A stretch of 44,973 nt of DNA from an uncultured Acidobacteriia bacterium (lineage in GTDB: Bacteria; Acidobacteriota; Terriglobia; Bryobacterales; Bryobacteraceae), in the NCBI GenBank assembly GCA_903907865.1, contig CAIVPR010000073.1, positions 1 through 44,973 on the forward strand. Direction: 5' to 3'. Below the pieces are notes generated by a model. It did no database searches, was not told the DNA's origin, and worked only from the letters and a program-made list of their open reading frames with translations. The position numbers and the translations under genes were made by a program. Position 1 is the first letter of the stretch; every line of letters begins with the position of its first letter. Shown one piece after another: positions 1-9,062 of the stretch.

Positions 1-154
1 CGTCGATGATCCCCGTATAACCTGTCCGAGCCGGGATCGGGCTTGTAAAACCGTTTGTCGTCATGATGAGGTTTGCCTTTCCCGCCCTGCACTCTAATCC
101 TTGTCACACAGGCTGACTCATCAAGCTTGACACAGAGGGGCAGCCTTAGCCCTT

Positions 155-3100
155 GTGGCGGGATTGTGCTGCATGGTGTCAGCACAGCAAGCACACGCAC
201 AAGTTCTATACGGCTCGCTGATCGGAACGGTTTCCGATCCCAGCGGCTCGGTGATTCCAGGTGCCGGCGTCACCATCACGGACAAAAACACGGGGACCCA
301 GCGCGAGTCGGCGTCAGACTCCGCAGGCCGCTATTCGTTCGTCAACGTCAATCCGGGCGTCTACAACCTGAAGGTTTCGGCGAAGGGTTTCAAGTCCTTC
401 AGCAAGACAGACATCGACGTGACTCCAAGCTCGATCGGCCGCGAAGAAGTCTCCTTGGAAGTCGGCCAAATGACCGACACCATCACTGTTGTGGGTTCGG
501 CCGCCGAGCTCCAGACCGACAAGGCCGATACGCACTCCGTTATCGAAAGCAAGGCGATCTCCAGCCTGCCCCTTGGCGGCTACCGCAATTACCAGAGCCT
601 GCTCAACCTCGTACCCGGCGCAACTCCGGCCGCCACGCAGAATTCGATCACCGACACCCCCGGTCGCGCCCTCGCCACGAACATCAACGGCGGTAACGCG
701 CAGACCAACATTACCCGCATCGACGGTGCCACCAGCGTCAACGTCTGGCTGCCCCACCACGTGGGGTATGTGACGCCGGAAGAGAACGTCGAAGTGGTCA
801 ACATCACCACCGGTGCTGGCGACGCCGAACAGGGGATGGCCGGTTCCTCCGCCATCACGCTCGTCACCAAGTCCGGCACGAACTCGATCCATGGCAGCGC
901 GTTCGAGTTCCACGACGACCAACATCTGAAGTCCCGCAACTTCTTCCAGGCCGTTGGCACTGACAAGCCGCTCAGCATCTACAACAACTACGGCGGCACC
1001 ATTGGCGGTCCAATTCTTAAGAACAAGCTGTTCTACTTCCTGAGCTTCGACGCGACGGGACAGCGGCAGGCGGGCCCCGGGTTCTACACAGTCCCGACCT
1101 CGCTTTTCCGCGCCGGTGACTTCAGCGGCGTTTCGTCCGTCATCTACGATCCGACGACGGGCGCTGCCGACGGTTCAGGTCGCACGGCTTTCGCCGGCAA
1201 CAAGATTCCGACCAGCCGCATCGACCCGATCGCCCTCAAGCTCCAGGCCTACTACCCGGCCGTGAACAACGGAACGGGCAACTCGAACAACTTCTACGCG
1301 GCAGGCGGTCCGACCTTGGACCGCAAGTACATTGACGCGAAGGGCAACTACACAATCGACTCCAAGCAGACGATGTTCGCCAAGTACGGCCGCATGCAGG
1401 CCACCGCGGGCGGCAAGGCAGTCTTCGGCGTAGCCGGTGGCTCGGGCCTTGGCGGTTCCGATCCCGGCACCGGACACACGACGGTTCAGGTCGCCACGAT
1501 TGGCACAACCCGCACGATCACGACCAACCTTCTGTTCGACGCGGTGCTCGGCTACGAGCGGCAAGACCAGAGCGTGTTGCCGAACGACTACGGCACCAAC
1601 TACGGCACCCAGTTGGGCATCCCCAACACCAACGGGGCCGACCCACGGCAGAGCGGGTTCCCGAACATCGGCATCAGCGGCTATAACGGTTTCGGCGTCC
1701 CGAACTGGATGCCCGTCACGCGCATCGAGGAGAGCTACACGCACTCCGACAACGTGACTTGGACCAAGGGCGCGCACGAAATCCGTTTCGGCTTCGACCT
1801 CGTCCGGCACCACTTGAACCACTGGCAACCGGAAATCGGGCAGGGCCCGCGCGGCTACCTCGGGTTCAGCGGTCAGGAAACCGCCCTCAAGGGTGGCGCA
1901 GCCCAGAACCAATACAACGGCTACGCTGCCTTCCTGCTCGGTCTCTCCGACGACGCGGAAAAGAGCCTCCAGAATATTCTGGCGACGGGCCGCGAATGGC
2001 AGTTCGGCTGGTATGTCCGCGACCGCTGGCAAGTCAACCGCAATCTCACCGTCTCGATCGGTCTCCGCTACGAACTCTACCCGCTCATGACCCGCGCGGG
2101 CAAGGGCCTCGAGCGGTATGACCCCGCCACCAACCTCGTTTACCTTGGCGGTCGCGGCAACGTGCCCGACAACGCCGGCATCTCGGTCAGCCACAAGCTG
2201 TTTGCTCCGCGCGTCGGCATCGCCTACCGCATGGGTGACAAGATGGTGGCCCGCGTCGGATACGGCTTGAACTATGATCCGATTCCGTTCTCCCGTCCGC
2301 TCCGCGGCTGGTACCCGCTGGTCATCAACCAGGCCAACGTCGCCAGCGGCTACGGCTGGGCGAGCACCTTCTCGCAGGGCGTGCCGAACACCACCGGTCC
2401 AGACCTCTCGACCGGCATCACGCCGCTGCCTGCGAACGTCAGCGAACGCAGCCCGAACAGCTATGTCCACCGCGGCTACACCCAGTCGTGGAATGCGACC
2501 ATCGAACGCAAGCTGCCACTCGACATCGTCACCTCGGTCGGTTACGTTGGAACCCACTCGGTCCACCTGCTCGCCGATTACGACATCAACGCCGGCGCGC
2601 CAAATTCCGGTACAACAGGGTTGCCGCAGTACGCCAAGTTCGGCCGCACCATCGCGACGCAGATGTGGGACGGCTTCTTGAGCTCGAACTACCACTCGCT
2701 GCAGGTCGCGGTGAACCGTTCGTTCTCCAAGGGCCTGATGATCAAGGGTGCCTACACCTTCTCGAAGGCGATCGACTACACCGACGCCGACGGCTGGGCC
2801 AGTGTGGGTTGGAACTGGGGCCCCGTGTTCCAGCGCAACCGCGCCGCGGCCGGCTTCGACCGTACCCACGTTCTGCAAATGGGCTGGGTCTATGAATTGC
2901 CGATGGGCAAGGGCAAGGCGTTCGCCAAGTCCGGCATCGGTGCTGCGGTTCTCGGCAACTGGCAGGTCAACGGCGTGATCTCCGCCTACACGGGCGGGCC
3001 GTTCACGGTTGGCGCCCCCGGTTCCGCCCTGAACGCTCCGGACAACACCCAGACGGCCAACCAGGTGAAAACCACGGTGGACCGCTTGGGCAACGTTGGT

Positions 3101-3400
3101 CCCGGCCAGCTGTACTATGATCCGACGGCGTTTGCGGCTCCCACCGCTGCAGGCGTGTTCGGCACCAGCGGACGGAACATCCTCCGCAACCCGGGCGTGC
3201 TCAACACGGACCTGAACATCACCCGCGAGTTCATCGCGAAGGAGAAGTACCGCCTGCAGTTCCGCAGCGAGTTCTTCAACTTCGCGAACACGTCGCACTT
3301 CAACGGCCCGAGCACAAGCGTTACCTCGGGTACCTTCATGCAGATCACCAGCGCGTACGGCGAACGGCAAATCCGTTTCGGCCTCCGCGCCCAGTGGTAG
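155..3400 (+). CDS. TonB-dependent receptor-like outer-membrane protein (Oar type, carboxypeptidase-like N-terminus)
   Basis: A 1081-residue protein from a GTG start. Residues about 20-105 form a carboxypeptidase-regulatory-like beta-sandwich (YGSLIGTVSDPSGSVIPGAG), about 110-240 a plug-like domain, and the rest a beta-barrel ending in an aromatic residue (FGLRAQW), as outer-membrane proteins do. This is the Oar/TonB-dependent family abundant in Acidobacteriota, probably taking up oligosaccharides or other large ligands; the substrate cannot be told from sequence. Cleavage after AHA is likely, but from the GTG the signal peptide has no basic N-region and no ribosome site precedes it. A TTG at 127 in another frame would give a canonical signal peptide (MTQRAALALVAG) if the GGGG at 137-140 were GGG. 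The start is therefore uncertain; the family call is firm. An intrinsic terminator follows at 3421. Confidence 0.9.
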   Translation: MAGLCCMVSAQQAHAQVLYGSLIGTVSDPSGSVIPGAGVTITDKNTGTQRESASDSAGRYSFVNVNPGVYNLKVSAKGFKSFSKTDIDVTPSSIGREEVSLEVGQMTDTITVVGSAAELQTDKADTHSVIESKAISSLPLGGYRNYQSLLNLVPGATPAATQNSITDTPGRALATNINGGNAQTNITRIDGATSVNVWLPHHVGYVTPEENVEVVNITTGAGDAEQGMAGSSAITLVTKSGTNSIHGSAFEFHDDQHLKSRNFFQAVGTDKPLSIYNNYGGTIGGPILKNKLFYFLSFDATGQRQAGPGFYTVPTSLFRAGDFSGVSSVIYDPTTGAADGSGRTAFAGNKIPTSRIDPIALKLQAYYPAVNNGTGNSNNFYAAGGPTLDRKYIDAKGNYTIDSKQTMFAKYGRMQATAGGKAVFGVAGGSGLGGSDPGTGHTTVQVATIGTTRTITTNLLFDAVLGYERQDQSVLPNDYGTNYGTQLGIPNTNGADPRQSGFPNIGISGYNGFGVPNWMPVTRIEESYTHSDNVTWTKGAHEIRFGFDLVRHHLNHWQPEIGQGPRGYLGFSGQETALKGGAAQNQYNGYAAFLLGLSDDAEKSLQNILATGREWQFGWYVRDRWQVNRNLTVSIGLRYELYPLMTRAGKGLERYDPATNLVYLGGRGNVPDNAGISVSHKLFAPRVGIAYRMGDKMVARVGYGLNYDPIPFSRPLRGWYPLVINQANVASGYGWASTFSQGVPNTTGPDLSTGITPLPANVSERSPNSYVHRGYTQSWNATIERKLPLDIVTSVGYVGTHSVHLLADYDINAGAPNSGTTGLPQYAKFGRTIATQMWDGFLSSNYHSLQVAVNRSFSKGLMIKGAYTFSKAIDYTDADGWASVGWNWGPVFQRNRAAAGFDRTHVLQMGWVYELPMGKGKAFAKSGIGAAVLGNWQVNGVISAYTGGPFTVGAPGSALNAPDNTQTANQVKTTVDRLGNVGPGQLYYDPTAFAAPTAAGVFGTSGRNILRNPGVLNTDLNITREFIAKEKYRLQFRSEFFNFANTSHFNGPSTSVTSGTFMQITSAYGERQIRFGLRAQW

Positions 3401-3405
3401 GCGGG

Positions 3406-4917
3406 ATGCAAGTCGGAAAGGGGCGGACAGTCTTCGGGCTGTCCGCCCTTTTTCTTTTGGGCGCGCTGGCGCTTCCAGCGGTTGAGGATCTCCCGGCCAA
3501 AGCGCAACGTGCCAAGGAATTGATGGCGGCAGGCCGGTTTGCGGAGGCCGTTCCGGTCTGCAAGGAACTAGTGGCCGCGATGCCCGGGAATACCGGGTTG
3601 CTGCTCAACCTCGGATTGGCGCAGCACATGGCCGGCATGGAGAAGGACTCGGTCCCGACCTTCGAGGCTGTCTTGAAGCTGGAGCCCCGGCGGTTGCCAG
3701 CCCTGTTGTCGCTAGCGGCGGCTCGCTTGGCATTGGGGCAGCCCGCGTTGGCGATCCCTTCCCTGAACAGGGCGCTGGCCATCGAATCGCGCAACGCCGA
3801 GGCACGTGGGATGCTGGCAGACGCCCTCACAGCTACCGGGAAGCTGGACGATGCCGCCGAGCAATACCGCAAGCTCGCCGACCAGAACCCCAATGACCCC
3901 CGCGCTTGGTACGGCCTCGGCATGGCCTACCAGACGATGGCATCCGACGCCTTCGAGCAACTGCAAAAGATTGGGCCAGAGTCCGCGTATGTGGCGTCGT
4001 TGATCGGGGACACCCGCGTCCAGCGCCACCAGTACAGGAGCGCGTTCTTCTTCTATTCCGATGCGTTAAAGAAAGCCCCGGAACTGCATGGGGTCCACGC
4101 CGCGGTGGCCGAGGTCTACCGAAAGACCGGACATCCCGATTGGGCCGCCGAGGAGGACGCGAAGGAGCGGGCGCTCCCTCGTGCGGAATGTGCCACGCGT
4201 CCAGGGGAGTGCCAGTTCCAAGGAGGGCACGACCTGCAGGCCACGGCTCTTCCAGCCAAGGGTGTGCCGCCGCCCGAGGCGCTCTACTGGCGGGCCAAGG
4301 CCGCCAACGAGCTCTCGCTGCAAGCCCTGATCCGGCTCGGCCAGTTGCCGCCGTCGGTGGAGGTCCACCAGGTCCGGGCACAGATTGCCCGTGACCAGGG
4401 CCAGCACCTCGAATCGGCCAAGGAATGGCGGGCGGCGCTGGCGATGAATCCGGGCAATCCGGGCTTGCAGTATGAACTGGCGTCGGCATTGTTCCTCGCT
4501 GGCGATTTCAGGACGGCCATCGAGGAGGCAGGGAGGGCGCTGCAGAGGAATCCCCGCTCCCCGGAAATGAACTTCACCGAGGGCGACAGTTGGCTGCGCT
4601 TGGAGGAGCCGGAGAAGGCGGTTCCGTTCTTGCAGAAGGCCTTGGCGGGGGACCCGAAGATGTTGGCGGCGGACGCGTCGCTGGGGCTGGCGCTGTCGCG
4701 AGTGGGCAAGTTCGCCGAGGCTGTCCCGCATCTGGAGAAGGCTCGGGAGCTTGACGACGACGGGAGCCTGCACTACCAGTTGGCGCGGGCGTACCAAGCT
4801 TCCGGCGATGCCGCCAAGGCCAAGACGGCCATGGCCGCCTACCAGGAACTGCTGGCCAAGGACCAGCAGCGCAAGCAGGAAGCGGCCGCCGAATCCCAGA
4901 TCGTCGCTCCCCGCTAA
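3406..4917 (+). CDS. Secreted tetratricopeptide-repeat protein
   Basis: About 503 residues from the ATG at 3406, which begins six bases after the receptor stop. The N-terminus is a good signal peptide (KGRTVFGLSALFLLGALALP). The rest is helical TPR repeats: one block at about 25-170 (AKELMAAGRFAEAVPVCKEL, SLAAARLALGQPALAIPSLN) and another at about 330-490. The middle carries four cysteines (ECATRPGEC and neighbours) and no catalytic motif. Such proteins usually act as periplasmic or outer-membrane scaffolds. Its place after an Oar-type receptor suggests an envelope role, but no partner can be named. The gene converges on the kbl-like gene and their stop codons overlap by four bases. An in-frame GTG at 3394 is possible but would overlap the receptor gene. 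Confidence 0.85.
   Translation: MQVGKGRTVFGLSALFLLGALALPAVEDLPAKAQRAKELMAAGRFAEAVPVCKELVAAMPGNTGLLLNLGLAQHMAGMEKDSVPTFEAVLKLEPRRLPALLSLAAARLALGQPALAIPSLNRALAIESRNAEARGMLADALTATGKLDDAAEQYRKLADQNPNDPRAWYGLGMAYQTMASDAFEQLQKIGPESAYVASLIGDTRVQRHQYRSAFFFYSDALKKAPELHGVHAAVAEVYRKTGHPDWAAEEDAKERALPRAECATRPGECQFQGGHDLQATALPAKGVPPPEALYWRAKAANELSLQALIRLGQLPPSVEVHQVRAQIARDQGQHLESAKEWRAALAMNPGNPGLQYELASALFLAGDFRTAIEEAGRALQRNPRSPEMNFTEGDSWLRLEEPEKAVPFLQKALAGDPKMLAADASLGLALSRVGKFAEAVPHLEKARELDDDGSLHYQLARAYQASGDAAKAKTAMAAYQELLAKDQQRKQEAAAESQIVAPR
3421..3458 (+). terminator. Intrinsic terminator after the TonB-type receptor
   Basis: A perfect 10-bp stem (3421-3430 with 3439-3448), an 8-nt loop containing TTCGGG, then a T-rich tract TTTTTCTTTT at 3449-3458. 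It lies 21 bases after the receptor stop codon. It also falls inside the signal-peptide codons of the next gene, so its action may depend on translation of that gene. Confidence 0.8.
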
Positions 4918-6110
4918 ATCAGCCCAACGCGCCGACCCGCGATCTGGAAGGCTTCGAGAGCCCGGTCCAACTGGGCGGTGGTGTGTGTCGCGTTGACGAT
5001 AGTGCGAACGCGGGCCTTGTCCTTGGCGACGGTCGGGAATCCGATGCCGGTAGCCAGCACGCCTTCGTTGAAGAGTTCGTCGGAGAGGCGGAACGCGCGG
5101 GCAGCGTCGCCCGCCATCACCGGGGTGATGGGGGTTTCGCTGGCTCCGGTGTCGAAACCCAAGTCCGCCAACCCCTTTTTCAGGTAGCGGGTGTTCTCCC
5201 AGAGTTTTTCGATGCGCTCGGGCTCGGCTTCGAGGATGTCGAAGGCCGCGATACAGGCCGCAGCCACGGCGGGCGGGTGCGAGGTCGAGAAGAGGAACGG
5301 GCGAGCGCGGTGGTAAAGGAATTCGATCAGGTCTTTGGTGCCGCAGACGTAGCCGCCGAGGACGCCGATGGCTTTCGAAAGCGTTCCGACCTGGATGTCG
5401 ACGCGGCCGTGGAGGCCGAAGTGGTCGATCGTGCCGCGTCCGTTGCGCCCGAGGACGCCGGACGAGTGTGCGTCGTCGACCATCATGATCGCACCGTGCT
5501 TTTCGGCCACAGCGACCAGTTCGGGGAGCGGGCCGATGTCGCCGTCCATGGAGAAGACGCCGTCGGTGATGAGGAGCTTGCGCGTCGGGACGGAGTCGAG
5601 CTCGGTTAGGATGCGGTCGGCAGCTTGGTGGTCGCGGTGGGGGAAGACGTGGATCTTGGCGCGGGAGAGGCGGGCACCGTCGATGATGCTGGCGTGGTTG
5701 AGTTGGTCGGAAATGATGTGGTCGTCGGGCGTCAGGATGGCGGAGACGGTGCCCGCGTTGGCGGCGAAGCCGGATTGGAAGACAACGCAAGCCTCGACGT
5801 TCTTGAATTGGGCGATGCGGCGTTCGAGTTCCATGTGGAGGTCCATGGTGCCTGAGATAGTGCGGACGGCACCGGAGCCAGCGCCGTATTTGCGGGTGGC
5901 GGCAATGGCGGCCTCGACGAGTTTGGGGTGGGTGGTTAGGCCGAGGTAGTTGTTGGAGGCAAGGTTGATGACGTCCTTGCCGTCGAAGCGCGACTCGGCG
6001 GCGCTGGGGCCTTGGAGAATGCGGAGGCGCTGGTAGGTTCCGGCGCTTTTCCAGTCCTGCAGCTGGTTGCCGAGATAGGAAAGAGGGTCTGGGCGATGCG
6101 TTTGCTCCAC
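4914..6110 (-). CDS. kbl: Glycine C-acetyltransferase / 2-amino-3-ketobutyrate CoA ligase-like alpha-oxoamine synthase
   Basis: A fold-type I PLP enzyme of the alpha-oxoamine synthase family. Visible motifs are NLASNNYLGLTTHP near the N-terminus, VDDAHSSGVLGRNGRG (the Asp that contacts the PLP ring nitrogen and the following His) and GTLSKAIGVLGGYVCG with the PLP-binding Lys. Kbl splits 2-amino-3-ketobutyrate with CoA to glycine and acetyl-CoA in threonine breakdown; close relatives are BioF and serine palmitoyltransferase, so substrate is inferred from overall similarity. No threonine dehydrogenase gene (tdh) is nearby. The GTG at 6110 gives 398 residues, the usual length for Kbl. The open frame extends to 6182, but those extra residues look unlike the family. 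It is probably a stand-alone gene, convergent with the TPR gene. Confidence 0.88.
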   Translation of the reverse strand: MEQTHRPDPLSYLGNQLQDWKSAGTYQRLRILQGPSAAESRFDGKDVINLASNNYLGLTTHPKLVEAAIAATRKYGAGSGAVRTISGTMDLHMELERRIAQFKNVEACVVFQSGFAANAGTVSAILTPDDHIISDQLNHASIIDGARLSRAKIHVFPHRDHQAADRILTELDSVPTRKLLITDGVFSMDGDIGPLPELVAVAEKHGAIMMVDDAHSSGVLGRNGRGTIDHFGLHGRVDIQVGTLSKAIGVLGGYVCGTKDLIEFLYHRARPFLFSTSHPPAVAAACIAAFDILEAEPERIEKLWENTRYLKKGLADLGFDTGASETPITPVMAGDAARAFRLSDELFNEGVLATGIGFPTVAKDKARVRTIVNATHTTAQLDRALEAFQIAGRRVGLI

Positions 6111-6227
6111 GACTCGATCATACTGGAGAGCCTCGCGTCCACGGTGTGAAATGAGTAAGCCGGTAGGAACGATGCCCCGCAACCAAGAGCCGACACTCGC
6201 TGGAACTCCGGATGGACCGACTGTTTC

Positions 6228-8051
6228 CTAGAGGACGTCGGGCAGCGGGGAGCGGCCGCGCAGGTAACGGTCGGCCAAGACCTCAAAGTCGGAGGGCTGG
6301 ATAACTTGGACGCGGAGTTCCAGCGAACTGAACTGGCGGATGTCGCGCTCCATTTCGGGCCCGGGAATGTCGGCTGCGGCGATGAAGAGTTCGCCCGCCG
6401 CGATACGGAAGGGCAGGAGCTTCCATTTGCGGGCGAGGGCGGCGGGTAGGGATCGGGCCACGGCCAAGGATATGAGGTCAGGGTCGGGCGGGCCAAACTC
6501 GAGTTGGTGCTGCAGCGCGAGGGCGGCGTAGAGGTCAGCTTCGGAGAGGATGCCCAGAAACACCAAATGCTTGCCCAGTCGCCGATTGGTCGGCTTGGAG
6601 GCGAGCGCGTCTTCGAGCTGCGCGGGTGTGATCCACTGGGTCCCGGTGAGAATCTCACCCAGACGCTTCCGGTCGGGGAGCAGGGCGTTCTTGTTGGGAT
6701 AGTGGTGGTCGGTCTTGGCCCAGCGGAGGGTATGCCCACGGATTTTGGAGTTGGAGTAGGTCCAGACGGCCTTGGAGGTGGCGAAACAGTTGATCCAGTT
6801 GCCTGCGACCACGCGGATGGGGACTGCCAGGGCGAATTTTAGGCCGTAGATGCGGTAGGCGCAGTTCATGCGGATCAGGGTGTGCATGGCCTGGAGGCCG
6901 AGACCGGTCGCATAGGCGGGGGCAAAGCCGGCTGTTTCGCGGGCGAGACCCCAGTCGCCGTGAATCGCGGTTGCGTAAGCCCAAGTGAAAACGCCATATA
7001 GGAACACGATGTTGGTGAGGGGTGTGACGAGGTTGCCGACGACTCCCTTGCGGTCGCGCCAGAACCAGTAGAAGTAGTCGAGGGAATCTTGGATGCCGTG
7101 GAATTCCCACGATTGCAGGGTGATGCCGGTGACCCAGCGGGAGCGCTGGCGGACGGCGGTTTTGAAATTGCGGGGGAAGAATTCGCGGGTGGCGATGGCG
7201 CGGCCGTGGCGGACTTGGACCGGGATGAACTTCTGCTTCATGCCGAAACGGTGGATGCGGAAGCCGTTCTCATAGTCTTCGGTTAGGCATTTGGGCTCGA
7301 AGATCTTGTTGGAGTCCTTGGAGGCGAGCATTTCGATGGCTTTGCGGGAGAAGCCCGTGCCGACGCCGTTGGAGGGGATGAAGCCGCCGAGGAACTGGCG
7401 AGCCATCATGTCCTTGAACTGGTACTCGGCGAACTCGTCGCAGTAGACGCCGTGGGAGAGTTCGAGGGGCGGGGTGGGGAGGGCGAGAACGGGGATCTGC
7501 ACCATCTCGTTCCACTGGGCGAAGTAGTTGATCCAGCGGAGGGCGTCGGGGTCCATGAGATCCTCGGCGTCGTGGGTGAGTATCATGTCGAAGCGAGTGT
7601 TGTTTTCGCACTCGTAGAGGAGCATCCGCTGGTAGATCCAGTTGAGGCAGTCGGCCTTGGAGGTGGGGCCGTCGTGGGGGCAGATGGAGAGGTGGACGCG
7701 GGGAAAGCGCTTTTGGGCTTCGCGGACGGCGGCGACGGTGGGTGCGTCATTGGGGTAGGTGCCAATGAAGAACTCGAAGTGAGGGTAGTTGAGCTTGGTG
7801 ACGTTGTTTTCGATCATCTTTTGGATGACCTTGTGCTCCTTCCACAGGGCCACGAAGATGGCCATGCGGATCGGTGGGGCGGAGTCGAGGTCGGCCTCGG
7901 TGGGGATCCGGTCGTTGGGGTGGGTGGCGAAGTGTTGGCGCAGGTACGCGAGTGCGGCCGCCACGTCAATGACGAGGTCGTCGAGGCCGTTGAGCAAGAC
8001 CCATAGGGCCAGAGGGACGAGCAGCGCCGCCACCCAGTGATCGAGGTTCAT
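6228..8051 (-). CDS. NfrB-like membrane glycosyltransferase (GT2) with C-terminal MshEN domain
   Basis: 607 residues. An N-terminal membrane segment (about 8-24) leads to a family 2 glycosyltransferase domain (about 60-310) with the nucleotide-sugar motif DAED (161-164), the acceptor TED (257-259) and the processive-type QRSRW (302-306). Further membrane segments lie at about 340-430. The C-terminus holds two RLGxxL motifs (463-468 and 491-496) of an MshEN domain, a c-di-GMP-binding module first known from type II secretion and MshE ATPases. The same architecture occurs in E. coli NfrB, which makes a c-di-GMP-controlled surface glycan used by phage N4. Inference: a c-di-GMP-gated exopolysaccharide synthase. 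No NfrA-like exporter is present in the window, so the symbol is not assigned. Confidence 0.82.
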   Translation of the reverse strand: MNLDHWVAALLVPLALWVLLNGLDDLVIDVAAALAYLRQHFATHPNDRIPTEADLDSAPPIRMAIFVALWKEHKVIQKMIENNVTKLNYPHFEFFIGTYPNDAPTVAAVREAQKRFPRVHLSICPHDGPTSKADCLNWIYQRMLLYECENNTRFDMILTHDAEDLMDPDALRWINYFAQWNEMVQIPVLALPTPPLELSHGVYCDEFAEYQFKDMMARQFLGGFIPSNGVGTGFSRKAIEMLASKDSNKIFEPKCLTEDYENGFRIHRFGMKQKFIPVQVRHGRAIATREFFPRNFKTAVRQRSRWVTGITLQSWEFHGIQDSLDYFYWFWRDRKGVVGNLVTPLTNIVFLYGVFTWAYATAIHGDWGLARETAGFAPAYATGLGLQAMHTLIRMNCAYRIYGLKFALAVPIRVVAGNWINCFATSKAVWTYSNSKIRGHTLRWAKTDHHYPNKNALLPDRKRLGEILTGTQWITPAQLEDALASKPTNRRLGKHLVFLGILSEADLYAALALQHQLEFGPPDPDLISLAVARSLPAALARKWKLLPFRIAAGELFIAAADIPGPEMERDIRQFSSLELRVQVIQPSDFEVLADRYLRGRSPLPDVL

Positions 8052-8230
8052 CCCGCATGGAGATAGTGCGTCGGGGCGGGAAAATTCTCAGTACTTTTGA
8101 GAGGCCTGGTGATATTCCTAGTCGGGTGGGTGGAGCTATGGCCTTGTGGAGGCTATCGGCCAAATCCTGCGGGTACCGGCGGCGGGGGGACCGTTGCGGG
8201 TTGCTGCGCACTCAGGGTATTCAATTTGGC
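8052..8230. other. Intergenic stretch upstream of the glycosyltransferase gene
   Basis: 179 bases that must hold the glycosyltransferase promoter on the minus strand. The part next to that gene is comparatively AT-rich (GTACTGAGAATTTTC read on the minus strand). No clear promoter, terminator or small gene could be recognised. Confidence 0.4.
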
Positions 8231-8584
8231 CTAGACCTCGATCAGTTTGAGGAGTTCGTCGGTCGTGTTGGGGCGGTTGCCGAACTTTGGGAAGAAGAGA
8301 CCGATGATGCCGGTGATCAGGGCTGTTCCCACGACAGCAAGGATCGCGACCAGATTCTGCAGGGTTGTTTCCATCCCTGCCATGCGGTCTTCCAATTTGG
8401 ACATCCGGTCGTCCAACTTGGCCAATCTGTCGTCCAATTTTGTGTAGCGACCATCAAGGGAGTCAAACCGGGTCTGAAGCTGGGCAATTTGCACAGCCGT
8501 ATCGGTAGTAGTCCGAACCGGGCGTTCCTGGCACAGCGCTACTGCAGCCGTGGCAACCAGTAGAACTCGCGCAATTCCCTTCAT
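8231..8584 (-). CDS. Small exported coiled-coil protein with C-terminal membrane segment
   Basis: About 117 residues from the ATG at 8584; an in-frame ATG at 8602 is also possible. The start chosen gives a classic signal sequence (MKGIARVLLVATAAVALC). A heptad-repeat coiled coil follows, with near-identical seven-residue units (KLDDRLAKLDDRMSKLEDRM), and then one membrane helix (AILAVVGTALITGIIGLFF) before a short tail. This matches small membrane-anchored coiled-coil proteins of unknown function. No catalytic residues are present. It lies between the glycosyltransferase and the cox operon on the same strand, with 179 bases separating it from the former, so it may be transcribed alone. Confidence 0.65.
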   Translation of the reverse strand: MKGIARVLLVATAAVALCQERPVRTTTDTAVQIAQLQTRFDSLDGRYTKLDDRLAKLDDRMSKLEDRMAGMETTLQNLVAILAVVGTALITGIIGLFFPKFGNRPNTTDELLKLIEV

Positions 8585-8624
8585 GGCTCGATTATCCGAC
8601 ATCGACGATCCGTCGTCAATCCCA

Positions 8625-9062
8625 TCAGGCCGGTTCGGCGGCGAGCTTTTCGAAGAAGCGCTTGATCAGCATGCGGGCTGTCATGTCGATCATCCGGTTG
8701 CCGACTGCGGCCATGGTGCCGCCGATCTGCGCGTCACCTTCGTAGGAGATGTCGACGCCGCCGTCGGGGGCGGAGGCGATTTGGATCAGCCCGTCGCCCT
8801 TCATGAAACCGATCTTGCCGGAGCCTTCCACAAGCATGCGGAAGGAGCGGGGAGGATTGCTATCAGTCAAGCGGACCTTGCCCTCGAACGAGCCCGAGAG
8901 GCTGGCGAGGACCATCTTCATTTTCAGGCGGTATTCGTCCTCGCCCGTCTTTTCGAGCGCGTCGCAGCCCGGGATGGCCTTGGCCAGAACGAGCGGGTCC
9001 TGCATCACAGCATAGGCCCGCTCGGCGGCGAAAGGAAGTTTGGCGGATCCGGCGATCTTCAA
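8625..9062 (-). CDS. coxG: CoxG-like SRPBCC family protein (CO dehydrogenase subunit G)
   Basis: 145 residues with the CoxG signature: MKIAGSAKLPFAAERAYAVM at the N-terminus, then AKAIPGCDALEKTGEDEY and FEGKVRLTD. CoxG belongs to the SRPBCC/START fold and is associated with membrane recruitment of the CO dehydrogenase. A helical C-terminus (MIDMTARMLIKRFFEKLAAE) follows the fold. It overlaps the coxM stop by four bases, so the two are translationally coupled and it closes the operon. No accessory genes (coxD, coxE, coxF) follow it here. Confidence 0.85.
   Translation of the reverse strand: MKIAGSAKLPFAAERAYAVMQDPLVLAKAIPGCDALEKTGEDEYRLKMKMVLASLSGSFEGKVRLTDSNPPRSFRMLVEGSGKIGFMKGDGLIQIASAPDGGVDISYEGDAQIGGTMAAVGNRMIDMTARMLIKRFFEKLAAEPA

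Noticed and set aside
1175-3370. A 731-codon open frame antisense to the TonB-type receptor
   Set aside because: It shows Arg/Val/Ala-rich shadow composition with no domain or ribosome site; the sense strand has a clear family match.
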